From Cladorrhinum sp. PSN259 (lineage: Eukaryota > Ascomycota > Sordariomycetes > Sordariales > Podosporaceae): 64,000 nucleotides of DNA. The position numbers were made by a program, and so were the translations under genes. Each line of letters starts with the position of its first letter. Position 1 is the first letter of the stretch. Shown in pieces: positions 34,833 to 45,578 of the stretch. The notes under the pieces are model-generated. The model saw only the letters and a program-made list of their open reading frames with translations. It ran no database searches and was not told the DNA's origin. The DNA is taken from assembly GCA_033725935.1 (NCBI GenBank), contig MU867067.1, forward strand, positions 62,001 through 126,000, read 5' to 3'.

Positions 34833-34854
34833 CCGAGGTTGAACGGCGCCGAGG
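34833..34854 (+). promoter_or_regulatory. Paired CCGAGG motifs (34833-34838, 34849-34854) upstream of PEX11-like gene
   Basis: Two direct copies of CCGAGG start 16 bp apart, about 480-500 bp before the start codon. This is the reverse complement of the FarA/FarB CCTCGG core known from peroxisomal and beta-oxidation genes. Clustering of two copies in 22 bp makes it better than a single hit, but binding is inferred. Confidence 0.45.
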
Positions 34855-34885
34855 GCCAACCTTGGCGCAAAGCGGTTTTTGGCGG

Positions 34886-34896
34886 CCCCCCCCCCC
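34886..34896 (+). repeat. C11 homopolymer
   Basis: Eleven consecutive C residues in non-coding DNA just downstream of the paired CCGAGG motifs. Confidence 0.9.
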
Positions 34897-35334
34897 GGAA
34901 CATCAGGCCGGTTTGTCGGGTTACAGATCTGCTGCTCAGTTGATGGAACGGGTAGATAGTGTGTGGAGATTTGGGGTTCTTCCATTTTCCCCAAGTTTTG
35001 TGAGGGGTTGGTGGGCTACCTATTAAACTCCATTTTATGCAGAAACAGCGTGTCCCTCCTCGTCTCTTTTCTTTCTCCCGGAATTTGAATTCCTTGATTT
35101 TATCTATCTGCCTTTTCTTCAGCGATCATTTTTTAATATATAGCATCTTGCAGGTTTCGCAGACCTGCGGAGTTAAGCAGCCGATAAGCGGCAAGTGGTC
35201 TGTTTCACTCATTATTAGTTAGGCTTACAAGAAAGAGTTTCCCTTGGCCATTTTGGGATTTTCCTCATTTTACAAACAACAAACGCCACACAAAAACACA
35301 CTCATCACAACAAAAGCAAAACAGACAAAAAAAC

Positions 35335-36336
35335 ATGTCAGACTCAACAGCAGTAGCAGCCGCGCCGGCGGCATCAGCCCCCGAAACTGGTGCCGGCGCC
35401 GACATCACCGCCGTCGCGCCGGTGCCCATCGCCGACCTCCCCTCAGGCGATCCGATCCCCGCTTCGGCACCAAGCAGCAGACCCGCAAAGCCCATCCCCA
35501 TCACGGCGCTCGTTGCCGCCGTGCCCTCAAACGCGGACGCGCTCGTCTCCCGTCTGGAAAAATGCCTCTCCACCCCGTCAGGAATCGACACCGTCATGCT
35601 CTTTTTGGGCTACACGTCCAAGCTCTCCGCCTCCATCTTGACCACTTTATCCGCCTCAGCGCTCCAGCGTTCAGCCCGGGAGTGGCTCACGGTCCTCACC
35701 TCGCTCCCGCGCGGCACCACCTTGGTCCTCTCAACCCCGTCTAAGCCGCCCACCTCGGCCGCGTTGGCCCTCTTGGTCGCAAAGCGGCTCAACGCCCTGT
35801 CGGCACTAATGTCCGAGGCTCGGACTATTTTGCGCCTGTGGGCGCTCCTGGGCATGTACAGCTGGGCCCGCGGTCTGATCCGCAAGTCATTTTCTTCGTC
35901 GTCCTCATCCGACGAAAAAACAAAGGAGAAGAGCTCAAAAGCAGCAACGGCGCTCGAGTACGTCCGCCTCCTCCTCTGCATCTCCCTGCAGACGCTCGAG
36001 AACGGCGCCTACCTCTCGTACAAGGGCGTTTTGGGGTGGTCGCCCGAGAAGCAGGCCAAGGCGTACAAGTGGTCTTCGAGGTTCTGGGCCGCCTTTGTCG
36101 GGATCGAGATTGGGAGGCTCGCCGCCCAGAGGTTCGCTTCTAAGGAAGGCGTCAAGACCGCAGAGGCGAAGACGACCTGGAACAAGAGCATGGCCAAGTC
36201 TCTGGCGTGGGCGCCCCTGACTGTTCACTGGAGCACCAATAAGGGGCTCGTATCGGATGGCGTCGTGGGTCTGTTGGCGAGCATTCCTGGCATCATCCAG
36301 ATGACTGATTTATGGGCCAAGTCTTCCAAAGATTAA
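35335..36336 (+). CDS. PEX11-family peroxisomal membrane protein (Pex11/Pex11C-like)
   Basis: Single exon, 333 aa. The first 65 residues are Ala/Pro-rich and probably disordered. The PEX11 domain then starts at ALVSRLEKCLSTPSGIDTVMLFLGYTSKLSASIL, with LMSEARTILRLWALLGMYSWARGL near the middle and a C-terminal hydrophobic segment (VSDGVVGLLASIPGIIQM). A Ser/Glu/Lys linker (about 185-205) splits the domain, as in the family. Known: PEX11 proteins curve and elongate the peroxisomal membrane and initiate proliferation and division, being induced by fatty acids. The A-rich leader directly before ATG is unambiguous about the start. Which PEX11 paralogue it is cannot be decided from one sequence; an N-terminal extension favours the Pex11C-like group. 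Confidence 0.85.
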   Translation: MSDSTAVAAAPAASAPETGAGADITAVAPVPIADLPSGDPIPASAPSSRPAKPIPITALVAAVPSNADALVSRLEKCLSTPSGIDTVMLFLGYTSKLSASILTTLSASALQRSAREWLTVLTSLPRGTTLVLSTPSKPPTSAALALLVAKRLNALSALMSEARTILRLWALLGMYSWARGLIRKSFSSSSSSDEKTKEKSSKAATALEYVRLLLCISLQTLENGAYLSYKGVLGWSPEKQAKAYKWSSRFWAAFVGIEIGRLAAQRFASKEGVKTAEAKTTWNKSMAKSLAWAPLTVHWSTNKGLVSDGVVGLLASIPGIIQMTDLWAKSSKD

Positions 36337-36885
36337 ATGGGATGAGTTGTATGGGTGAGGAAGGCGTGAGGTTGAAAGTTGAAAGTAAAATGTACAAAGG
36401 GGCAAACGGAACAAATAATGGAAATATCCAAAGGAAGGGAAAGATGTGGAAAGGGGAGATTGCAACATCATGTCAAACATTATATCATGTTCTGTGTTTT
36501 CGAATTGTACATGATTTCATCGACTTTTTGAGGGGAGGGTTGGGCTGGTCAATTTATTTAGCAAGCTTCATGTTGATGCAGATCACAGTTTTATGTCACG
36601 GTTCAAGAACGAATCATTGCAAGGGATATCAAAAAGAATTCAATAAAAATCATGTGTGTGTGTGTGTGTGGTATCATTGTTATAAAATTACAGTTAAAAA
36701 AAAACAGAACAGACTTCTTGCTTTGCCCGCAATGCTTTTAAAATGCATATGCCCAACCTCAAACTCGCATAGATAGATGAATGACATCTCCCATCCCCTT
36801 TTGGTCTTTCACGCCTTTCGTTAGCATTATGTTGGTACAGCTTTTTCTTCCACCATCCATTCAGGTTCCTAACACCGGAGGGTGA
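36337..36885. other. Convergent intergenic region
   Basis: 549 bp between the PEX11-like and GPI-protein stop codons. It contains a (TG)9 run. No gene was seen. Confidence 0.6.
36653..36670. repeat. (TG)9 microsatellite
   Basis: Nine uninterrupted TG units in the convergent intergenic space. Confidence 0.9.
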
Positions 36886-37686
36886 TCATCGAAAAGCCAT
36901 CATCACACCCACGCCAACAAGACCCATCATCCATCCACTTAATACCCCCCTCCTCAACGCACCATTGTTCTGAACCGCGAAATCAAACGGACTCCCACCC
37001 CCCGACTCCGGTGCGGTCGTCTGCTCAGTCCCACCAGCAGTCCTAGTCTTACTCGTCGCCCTACTCGTTGTCGTCGGCCCCGCATCAGACTGAACAAAAC
37101 TCGGAATGCTCGTTTCAGCGGGCGGAACCTCCTCACTACTAGCAGTAGTCTCCTCCGATACTTCACTCGTTGTCGTACTCAAACTTGCGCTCGCCGTCGT
37201 CGTCGTGAACGTAGGACGAACTGTAGTCAAAGTGAGTTGAAGTCTTGACGAAGTGGTAGTGCTAGGCACCACCCTAATAGTGCTCGTGCTAAAGGTTTTG
37301 GTAGTGGTAGAAGTAGTTCTCGTACTTGTAGCACCCCCTCCTCCCCCATTTCCACTAGGACACAAAAGTCCCACAATGTTGCCCAAAAGCACCTGTCCCA
37401 GGATTGATGTCCCGGGAGCGTTGACGTCGACGCAGACCGACTGCAGTGTGCTCTGTATCCTCCGCAGGCCCCTAACGCACTCTGAGGAACAAGTGTTGCC
37501 AAAGACAAAGTCGTTGGTCACGCAGCCTGAGATTTGCGAATTGTAGGCCAGGATGCAGCTAATAGGGACGGCGGAGGAGGTTATGAGCCCGAAGTTTGAG
37601 AGGGAGAGGGCGGATGCTGTGGTAGCCCAGAAAAGGACGAGAGGGAGAAGGGCCCGTAATGAGCGTTGTCTGCTGTGGCTTCCCAT
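36886..37686 (-). CDS. Secreted Cys-containing Ser/Thr-rich protein, probable GPI anchor
   Basis: Single exon, 266 aa, family not recognised. Seen: a signal peptide (MGSHSRQRSLRALLPLVLFWATTASA), then a compact N-terminal region with six cysteines at about 44, 55, 66, 70, 85 and 109. A 130-residue Thr/Ser-rich stretch suited to O-mannosylation follows. The end is a short hydrophobic tail (VLSGWMMGLVGVGVMMAFR) preceded by small residues and QNNGAL, the pattern of a GPI-attachment signal. The start is the ATG directly before the signal peptide; the frame is open further upstream without an ATG. Six cysteines before a mucin-like stalk is the plan of many fungal cell-surface proteins (CFEM-like in outline, but with fewer cysteines). 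Role unknown. Confidence 0.8.
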   Translation of the reverse strand: MGSHSRQRSLRALLPLVLFWATTASALSLSNFGLITSSAVPISCILAYNSQISGCVTNDFVFGNTCSSECVRGLRRIQSTLQSVCVDVNAPGTSILGQVLLGNIVGLLCPSGNGGGGGATSTRTTSTTTKTFSTSTIRVVPSTTTSSRLQLTLTTVRPTFTTTTASASLSTTTSEVSEETTASSEEVPPAETSIPSFVQSDAGPTTTSRATSKTRTAGGTEQTTAPESGGGSPFDFAVQNNGALRRGVLSGWMMGLVGVGVMMAFR

Positions 37687-39859
37687 TGTGTATATATTGA
37701 AAACAAATAAGGTGGTGAGAAGAGAAAAAGAGTTTGGGCGAGGGTGACGAAGTAAGTATATCGGTTTGTATCTGTTTTGTGATCCGTCGTCCTCCCGGCT
37801 GATAATCAACCAAATAACCCGTCGTCGTATATGGTGTGTGTGTCTGCGTTTGTGTGTGATTTTTTTGGTTCAACGACAAACAGCCACACAACAGCAGCAG
37901 TACCAGCTAAACACAAACCACAAACCCCTTCTTTCCTTGTGTTGCCGCTTGGGCCGACCCGAAGAGTTTTGGTGATGCTGTACCTCGCCGAGAGAAAAAC
38001 AGAACGATCTGTGTTCCCGAAACCCAATGTGTATCAGACCGGCAGTAATGGCGGGCGATCCCGATCAGATTGGGGGCTGCCGGGGACAATGCTTTTTGCT
38101 ACCCTTTCTTTTTCTCCTTCCTTAGTTCGGCGGGGAATTCAATGCGGCTCAAGTGCGATCCGGCTGTCCCAAGAATGAGGCTCCGTTCATGCGATTTCTT
38201 TGCGTCTCGTGGAAGCCAAGTCGAAGGTTAAAAGGCCTCCTGGGGTTACCCTTCTAAGTCCTCCTTTTCCTTCCTTTCCTCCTAACACTTGGATGGTCAA
38301 AAAAAAGGCTGACACTCGCACAGAAAGTGTGAAAGCCTCTGTCGATCGCCGAAGTGCGCCTTGCAGGTTTGTCGTAAGGTGGTGGTCAAATTCGGAGCGA
38401 CCAATAACGCATGAAGCAAGAACCCGCAAACAAGAAAATCAGGCGTAGGCAACCAGCCAGCCTCTCAACAGAAGAAATAAAAGTGTCGACAAACGGACAC
38501 ACAATCAAAATGAAAAGAAGAGAAAAACGAAGCACAGCTTTCGTTTGCACAACCTGCACACACACACACGAGACGCAAACGCGAGAAGAAACAAAATGAT
38601 GAAAGTGAAGAAAAAGTAAAAAAAGATGGGGAAAGAAGCAAGCCGATCAAAGGCATTCCCTTCCAGACCTCACACTCACACCTGCCCAACCTAATTACCT
38701 TGCTGGCACCACACCACCGGGACCCGACATTTCTTTCCCAGTACCTTCCCAACCTATCATTTCGAGAAAAGGCCCTTCGAACTCCTCCCAAGAAGCCATG
38801 ACCGCCTTCATCAGACAAGTAACCAAACCGAAGCGAACCCGCCGCGAATGATACCGTTACTTTTTACCCAATACGGTTCCCACCTCCTCCTGGGAAATGT
38901 CAATGACAACCGACAACCAGCCAGTCAACGTGCGCAATGTCTCACTCCTTGCGCCCGACCCCATGATCCCCTTCACCTTTGTGACAGGGGAGGGTCCTGC
39001 GTTTAGTGTACATACATACATACATACTTCCCTCCTTCCAGCCAGTAAAAAAGAAAAGAAAAAGAATGTTTCTTCCGCATCTATCTGCACGAATTTTAGT
39101 GTACCCCGTGTTTCAACAGACTTTCAACCACTCACAAGCCTCTAACTTTCACATTCAGTATTCAAGGGGCCAGGGGTGTTGACTTACAAGAAACACTCAG
39201 CAACCAATCATGCAGCTTAATCCCCAAGGAAACGAAACGAGGCTTGCGTTTGAGAAGAAGAAAAACGTTGTGTACCCCTGGCTGCCAGCGGGTTATGATT
39301 GGACAAGAGGCGAAGCGACTAGGGGGGTGCTGAGGTAGGTACTGTAACTTGCAGCAGGGGTAAGTCTGTGCGGGGTATCATCGTCGTACAGAAAAGTACG
39401 TGTGGTGTAACCGAACAGATTGAGATACGGATATATTCAAGCCTCAAGGGAAAACTGGTTCGTCTGATCGGTTTCTTGTGATACCCAAAATCTAGGTCAC
39501 ATAACCTTGCACAACACGTGGTGTTCAATTGGCAAGGGACCAGAAGAAAGAAGAAGAAGATATTTTTCCAATTATAATTCACATGTATCCTTTCCACCAA
39601 CAAACAGGCCTTGTCAAAGCGCTAAACTATTGGTCGCGTAAAGCTGTCTGTCTCACAGATCGGTTCCCGTATACCCTTGTATTAAATCCGTCCACATTAC
39701 CTAGTTATACATCATGATCAAAATGCCCAATCCAAATCCCAACCGCTCGAAAAAGAAAATTGAAGCCGAAGCGCTAAACTCGCAAAGTGGTCCGTATTAT
39801 ACAATGTATTGCGACAAAAAAACAGTCAAGAACAGAAAGAAAAGATTAAAAAAACAAAA
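37687..39859. other. Intergenic region upstream of GPI-protein gene
   Basis: 2.17 kb between two genes on the minus strand: the promoter of the GPI protein and the 3' region of the GPHR gene. It has a TACA tetranucleotide run at 39009-39027 and A-rich stretches. No gene was supported. Confidence 0.55.
39009..39027. repeat. TACA tetranucleotide repeat
   Basis: Between four and five tandem TACA units in non-coding DNA. Confidence 0.85.
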
Positions 39860-41671
39860 TCATGACCTCTTTTGCCCAACAGTCCCCATCTCTTCCCCTC
39901 CATATTCATCCCACTCGTCCCAATCCCCAGATATACTAACCTTCCGGCCAATCCATATTCCCACGGCGGTTAAAAGACTGGCGAGCAGGAACCAACCCTC
40001 GAACCACCGGTCCACAAACCCTGGTTCGAGAGCACTTTCAAGAGCATCACCCACCGACCTCCCCACTTCCCGGGGTAAACTGCTCCTCAAGAGCAGAGCA
40101 GCACTGATAACATATGTTGCTGCCAATTGCCCAATAAGCAAAGCAAGGTTGGACTGTGCTTGGTATAATAAGCCCGGCATCCACTTGGCGAATATTCGGA
40201 AAGTTTGCAGGACCGAGTTCGCACTTGCGGCGAGAATAACACCCGAGAGCAGGAAAGATATCTGCCGTGCCCAAGCCACTTGATCGAGCTTCGGATCCCA
40301 GTGTTTGGCGAGGAGACCCAGCAGCCTGCTGATGGGGTCCGAAGAGGAAAATGACGGCGAGTATGCAGAAGGGTACGTCGATAAGCTTCGTCGAATCGTA
40401 GTCAAAACTGTAGCCAAGATTCGATACACGCAGTAAAGAGCAAAGACATACTGCGGAATAGCGAACAGACGGCCCAGCGTAGTCCCATCCCTGGCATGCG
40501 CGGCCTGCCTCGTTTTGAGGGACGACAACGAAGCAGCCAAGTTAGCTTCCATAGTTTCCAAGCCAGAAATCTCAACCTGTAAAGCCTTGATCTCCGCCGC
40601 CTCCCCACTCCCATTGCCCGTAATAGTCTTCAGAGACCCAAGCATCTTCCCCACAAGCCCGCTTGATCCGTTAGGACTCAATGCCCTCCCAGAACCTCCC
40701 CCAACGCCTTCAGCCACAGCCTGCGCTTTCCTCTGCAGCGACCTCAATCTGTGCCTCTTCGTAGCCAGTAACTCCGCAGTGGCATCCAATCCAACCTGTT
40801 TCCTCGCAATATCCGCATCCGTGATCGGCCGCTTCTTATACGCCCTATTATCCGCAAAAGTATGCCACGGACTCGAAACACTCGCAAACCCACTCAATAA
40901 GGCCATCGACAAAATTCCAATAACGCCTATCCTCTCCAAACAAGCTCTTGATAATCCTCCTGATTCTGTCTCATCATCACCTCTGAACCTCATCCCCATC
41001 ATCATCCCCGTACTATCAAACCCCATCTTCCCAGTAACAATATCATTCCCCAGCTCACCCTTAACCTTCACCACCCTACCAACATACCAAAAAGCCCCCA
41101 GCCATCCCAACCAAGTTCCCATCAGCAATCCCCACGCAACCCTCGGTACCCTCCCCGTCCTCCCATCTCTCGCAAATCTTAGTCCTAACAAACTTCCTAC
41201 CACACTCTGCACTTCCAGAAACGGAATAACCCCCACCAGCAAAACCATCAACGTAGGTACCGTAATCCTCAGCAACAACCCCCTGACCTCCACAGTCAAA
41301 GCCTCCAGCACCTCCGCCAAGATCAACTCCCCCAATACAACACTCAATCCGATCGTAACAGCAAACGTCAGCCCCGCCACCCTTCTTTTCGGGGATTTAT
41401 TCGCATGCTCCGCGTGCGCCTGCCTCAGACTGACCGGCGCAGAAACTGGTAGGAAGTGGTCTTCGCCGTCTGATATTGTGCTATTGGACGAAGTGGGATG
41501 TTGCTGTAGTTTGGCCAGCAAAGGGAAGAGGCGGGTGTACGACAAGGTTGTGGTGAAGAAGAACGTTATCAGAAACGGCGACGAGGAGAGCAGGAGAGAG
41601 ATTAGCGAAGAGGAGGGTCCGCATGAGGTCGGGCTGCAGGAGGACGAGAGGTCGTCGTCGTCGGCGTCCAT
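39860..41671 (-). CDS. Golgi pH regulator/GPR89-family multispan membrane protein
   Basis: Single exon, 603 aa. Seen: an acidic N-terminus (MDADDDDLSSS), then about five membrane spans in the first half. After these comes HTFADNRAYKKRPITDADIARKQ, then a Lys/Arg/Gln-rich helical (coiled-coil-like) loop with Gly insertions. The C-terminal half has about four spans and contains QYVFALYCVYRI and ARQISFLLSGVILAASANSV. The span, coiled-coil loop and span order and the motifs fit the GPHR/ABA-GPCR family. Known: mammalian GPHR is an anion channel that acidifies the Golgi; plant GTG proteins were proposed as ABA-binding G-protein-like receptors; fungal members are little studied. The start at 41671 is the first ATG; the frame is open 39 nt further without an ATG. 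Single-exon structure is unusual among its neighbours but unremarkable for the family. Confidence 0.85.
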   Translation of the reverse strand: MDADDDDLSSSCSPTSCGPSSSLISLLLSSSPFLITFFFTTTLSYTRLFPLLAKLQQHPTSSNSTISDGEDHFLPVSAPVSLRQAHAEHANKSPKRRVAGLTFAVTIGLSVVLGELILAEVLEALTVEVRGLLLRITVPTLMVLLVGVIPFLEVQSVVGSLLGLRFARDGRTGRVPRVAWGLLMGTWLGWLGAFWYVGRVVKVKGELGNDIVTGKMGFDSTGMMMGMRFRGDDETESGGLSRACLERIGVIGILSMALLSGFASVSSPWHTFADNRAYKKRPITDADIARKQVGLDATAELLATKRHRLRSLQRKAQAVAEGVGGGSGRALSPNGSSGLVGKMLGSLKTITGNGSGEAAEIKALQVEISGLETMEANLAASLSSLKTRQAAHARDGTTLGRLFAIPQYVFALYCVYRILATVLTTIRRSLSTYPSAYSPSFSSSDPISRLLGLLAKHWDPKLDQVAWARQISFLLSGVILAASANSVLQTFRIFAKWMPGLLYQAQSNLALLIGQLAATYVISAALLLRSSLPREVGRSVGDALESALEPGFVDRWFEGWFLLASLLTAVGIWIGRKVSISGDWDEWDEYGGEEMGTVGQKRS

Positions 41672-42853
41672 TGTTGCGTAAAAGTTGGTCGTGCGTGCTC
41701 GGGCTATCAAAGCCCCGTTGAGTGTAGATCTGAGAAAAGGGCGTATCCCATTACGCCCCGAGAAAAGAAGAAAAAAAGGAAGAGATTGCGCTCGCTCGAT
41801 GTTCCAGCTTCGTCAGCCCTTCTCCCCCATGACATAAACCCTTTCCCCTTCCCTCGTTCGTTGCTATTGTTATTATTATTTCTTGTTGTTGTTATGATGG
41901 TGGCATGTGCAGCGTCTGGACAGGCGACAAAGAAACTCTAAAAGCTCAGTGTGTCTTGACGTGTTGTCGTTTGGGATGTTGCGCAAGTTCGAAACGGTCT
42001 GAACCTTGTGCTGGAAGAGGCACGAATTGATTTGGATTAGATTCGGGACGGAATTGAATTCGGGGAACAAGACGTCAGCCCCAGTCTGAATTGGGGATTA
42101 GCGCTAAAGAACTGGGGTCCCCAGAATTCCTCCATGTTTGGGAGTCTTGAAAGCTTGGACCACCGCCCCCTTATGCCCCTCCCCCACACAAATGCACTTG
42201 CCTGCCCTACCGGTAAAGAACGCCCCTCCATCCCGCCACTGGCGGCCCCCCCGCGACCGACAAACCCACTCCTCTACACCGCCAGGCGGGCCCGTCCCTT
42301 ATTCCCATTCATGACCACATTCTTTAATATCATTTTTAAACTACAAAGAAACTACAAAGGACCGTCCAGCATCTGAATATCTGACGACTGTAAATATCTG
42401 TCATGGGCAAGTTATCGGCGTCAAAACCACAAGCGTTCGCGATTCAATCAGTCGTGGAGAAGAGAAGCTCCATTGGCAAGTCTGTCTTAACTGCCACGCG
42501 CAATTAAAGTAATTTTACATACATAAAAACCCCGCTTGAGAGAGTTCAATCCTGTGGTACCTTAGAATTACAACTCAAAGCTTCCTTTCCAGCCCAGAAG
42601 CTTCAAGAGCCGACCTATCTTTCATACCAACTTCCGTATTTCTTCTCCGACCCCGAAAACGTTCAGAATGGCTCTCGTAAAATGCTGTGCTCCTCATCAT
42701 GTTCGTTGTCGTTCCTTTCCGCCATGCATTCTATATATGGAGTCCCTTCGATCCTTGTCGTCCGGCAAAGACCGTTGATCCTTTAATATCCTACCGAGAC
42801 CGCACAAACACATGCTCAAGGATCCTACCTCTCATCAGCCCATCCCAGCCTCG
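41672..42853. other. Intergenic region GPHR/universal stress protein
   Basis: 1.18 kb between two minus-strand genes. It holds the GPHR promoter and the stress-protein 3' UTR. No gene was recognised. Confidence 0.6.
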
Positions 42854-45578
42854 TTATCGACTCGTTCTCCCCCGGGACTCATCCTCCTCTTCCTCCTCCT
42901 CTGCATCTGCCGCTTGATTTTGCGACTTCAGCAAAGCCGCTGCTTCACCCTGTTCCATGCGATGCAGTTTATCCTTCTGTTCTTGCTCCTTAACAATTTC
43001 CGAGGTCTTACGTCCGAGAAGCTGCTGAGCCGAAACAGCCTCAACTTCGAATTCATCTTCATCCTCTCCATCTTCTCCATTATCGCTCTCCTCGTCGCCA
43101 CTTTCGGTGCGAGTCGCTTCTGGTGATCGCGAGACCGGGGTAGTTGAAGCCGACAAAGGTGAGCGCGCTTCTGCCGCGGGCGATGAACGACGGGAATTTG
43201 TAGCTGGCGTGTAAGGTTTGATGGTGGGATCAAACATTGCTGGGAGTCCAATTGCTGCCGCAACACGATGCGCCTCCTCGTCGGGAGATATACTCGTCTC
43301 GAGCTCATAGAGACTACTTGCCTCGCTGTCAACCTCGTGCTTGCCTGCGTTGTGCGCAAGCATGGCCGCATAACTCTGCCGATTTGGGTCATGTGTGCGT
43401 TTCTCCTTCTTCTTTAGTCGCTTGTCGTCGGGCCGAACCACCACCACCGGAATAGGGCTATACTGGAGACAATATTTGGAGAAGGAGTTCCGGGTGTTCA
43501 TAAGACCCTGAATTCCACCCAATGAACGCCCTTTGGTGCCAACTACCAGCATGGAGGGGTTATACATGGAGAGCTGCAGCATGCGCAATCGTTGATTAGC
43601 AAACGGGTCTTCAGCGCGAGTGAGAGTGGACAGGAGGGGCTGCTCACCAATTGTTGGAATGTATCATGAAGCTTGCCGACTGAATACTCAAGGATGATGC
43701 TAATGGCCTTGTTATGTTCATTTTTGGATTGGATCGCCTGCAGCAGCTTCTTCGCATCCTCTTGGTAGGCCCTCTCGCCCTTGCTAACGGGACTCTCCAG
43801 AACCCTTACGCAGACCACCTCGTCACCATCATCCACCATGTTGTTTAGCAGCCAGACCAGCGCATAATCGGAATAGGCATGCTCGTCAACTCCAATCATG
43901 AATGTACGAGATCGTCGTGATGGTTGGTATCCCTGGTGTCTCACTTGAAGAACAAGAGACGACGGATTGTTCTTGGTAGCTTCGCCGACGGGCAGATTGT
44001 CGAATCCGACATGTTGCTTAAACCTGTGAGGTGGAAGCGGGGATTCAGTTAGCGTTGACATGGCAAAAAAGATTGCTCTACTTGGCGAGGAGAACGGAAA
44101 GACGGAGATCCAAAAAGGTGATCAGAAAGACGGAGGGGACAATGACAATTAGAGGATAAGAATGTGCAGGGATAGAGGAGGCAAGGAGTCTAAGATGAAG
44201 CAGCGCCACCCTTGCGGGAATTTGAAGTCTAATGGACAGGCAGAGCTTGCAAAGCTTGGGCGTGGCTATGTGATGGGGTGAGGGAGAATGACGCGGGTAA
44301 AACGTGATGTCTGCGTATGCAAATATCTGTCGGCCGACGATGAATCTCGAACGTCCAGCCGCGCACCCTGAAAGCCAACTGGATGCACAAATGAGAGGGG
44401 ACGCCCCTCGACAGTGTCGGCTAACGGGATTCGGTTCGGACGCATGACATCTGTCGAGCCAAAACCTCGACTCTAGCGAGCAGTTTGGTGGGGTGGCGGG
44501 GTTGAGTTTTGAAGCTTGGCTGTCGGCGAGGCACTGGTCGAGCCACTGCATTGTGCCAGCATTTTCTTCTGCTCATCAGGGAGAGTGATGATGCGGGTCG
44601 GGCGTTGAGCGAAAAAAGTGCGGGTCCACAGCGCTTTAGCCGCACCGCAACAGTGGCTTTCTTGCTTGCTGCTGATATTCCCGCCTTTCCTTAACGCGAC
44701 CGTTCGTTCCAACTCCTCTTTTCGTGCAACGGCCGGGTGATGAGGAGGCAGCTAAGGGAAATTGTGGGGTTGGGAAAGGGTTGAAGATTCGTCTGGGTGC
44801 TTCGAGACGTCACTCGGTATTCAGGGTCTCATTCCTGGCAAACCATAGACGCAAACGTCGCCTTGACAGCGGCGCATATCGAAAGTTTGACGCCACGAAC
44901 CCTGGGACTCAGAGGTCCACGCAGCTTTTCATCGGCTGGCTATGCCATCATCCAGGGACAAGAGCAATCCCTTCCTCGTCGAACAGCGCCACTAGGCCCC
45001 GCGCGTGGCATGCATCAGATACGAGAGCCTCTAAGTCCTGGGATCGATCGACATCGCATTCCAGGTCGAAAAACGAGAGCAGGGGGAAAAGAATAATTCA
45101 TAATACAGAGGTCTGTAAGTTCAGCCACTCACCTTCGGGGTTCAGGTGACGACTCTCGAAGCCGTCGATTGTCCGTCTTTCGCGGGACGCCTTGGGGCAA
45201 CGACGGATTACGCGGCGGCCGGAAGGTAACGGATGCCGATGACGATTTTCTAGATAGTACATTCGGGAGTTCGCCGTTATCCTGTGAGACTTGCCGCAAC
45301 TTCCCCAGACCATCGGAGACCGAATTGGAGGAGGACGTGGTTACCGTCGTGCCTGCGGTGCTAGCGCGGGACGATGCAACCATTGGCGGGGCAGATGCAC
45401 CCGGGCCGGGAGCGCCGTCAGTCTTGACTCCGGAGGTGGGCGATACCTGCAAGAAATAGTCGGTAGGATCCGAGTTTGTTTTTGTGTGTGGTGAGATATC
45501 TGAATCGGGGCTCCTGGCTACTGCCAGAGGCGATGAGGTGTTCAGCGCGATGACATCTTTGGTGGTCTTATAAGCCAT
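42854..45578 (-). CDS. Universal stress protein (fungal long form) with a 1.1-kb intron
   Basis: Three exons: complement(42854..43573, 43648..44023, 45133..45578), 513 aa. Seen: a Ser/Pro-rich N-terminus ending VTFRPPRNPSLPQG...RRLRESSPEPRR, then FKQHVGFDNLPVGEATKNN leading into a Usp domain (SRTFMIGVDEHAYSDYALVWLLNNM). The ATP-site loop VVGTKGRSLGGIQG (about 284-297) and SKYCLQYSPIPVVVVRP close the domain. The acidic tail is charged (EEEEEEDESRGR). The fungal long-form Usp proteins have this same join of the N-terminal RRxFKxHVGFD segment, supporting the splice. Intron 1 (44024..45132) is 1,109 nt with a GTGAGT donor, a GCTAAC branch and a CAG acceptor, far longer than every other intron here. 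An in-frame ATG at 44061 inside this intron could give a 374-codon shorter isoform. Function: stress-related nucleotide binding; target unknown. Confidence 0.9.
44024..45132 (-). other. 1,109-nt intron 1 of the universal stress protein gene
   Basis: Bounded by AG|GTGAGT and CTCACAG|G, with branch GCTAAC about 24 nt before the acceptor. Both flanks join in frame. The intron body contains no recognisable gene, transposon end or repeat. Its last 38 nt carry an ATG (44061) in frame with exon 2. Confidence 0.75.

Larger units (their letters stand above)
34257..35334. other. Intergenic region upstream of PEX11-like gene
   Basis: 1.08 kb. It contains two CCGAGG motifs, a C11 tract at 34886-34896 and an A-rich leader directly before the start codon. 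No gene was seen. Confidence 0.6.

Noticed and set aside
35150..35200. GTTAAGC resembling part of a dispersed 5S rRNA gene
   Set aside because: Only seven bases match; the rest of the 5S sequence and its internal control regions are absent.
40515..41681. 388-codon plus-strand open frame
   Set aside because: It is exactly antisense to the GPHR-family gene, whose minus-strand translation has membrane spans and family motifs; the plus-strand translation has neither.
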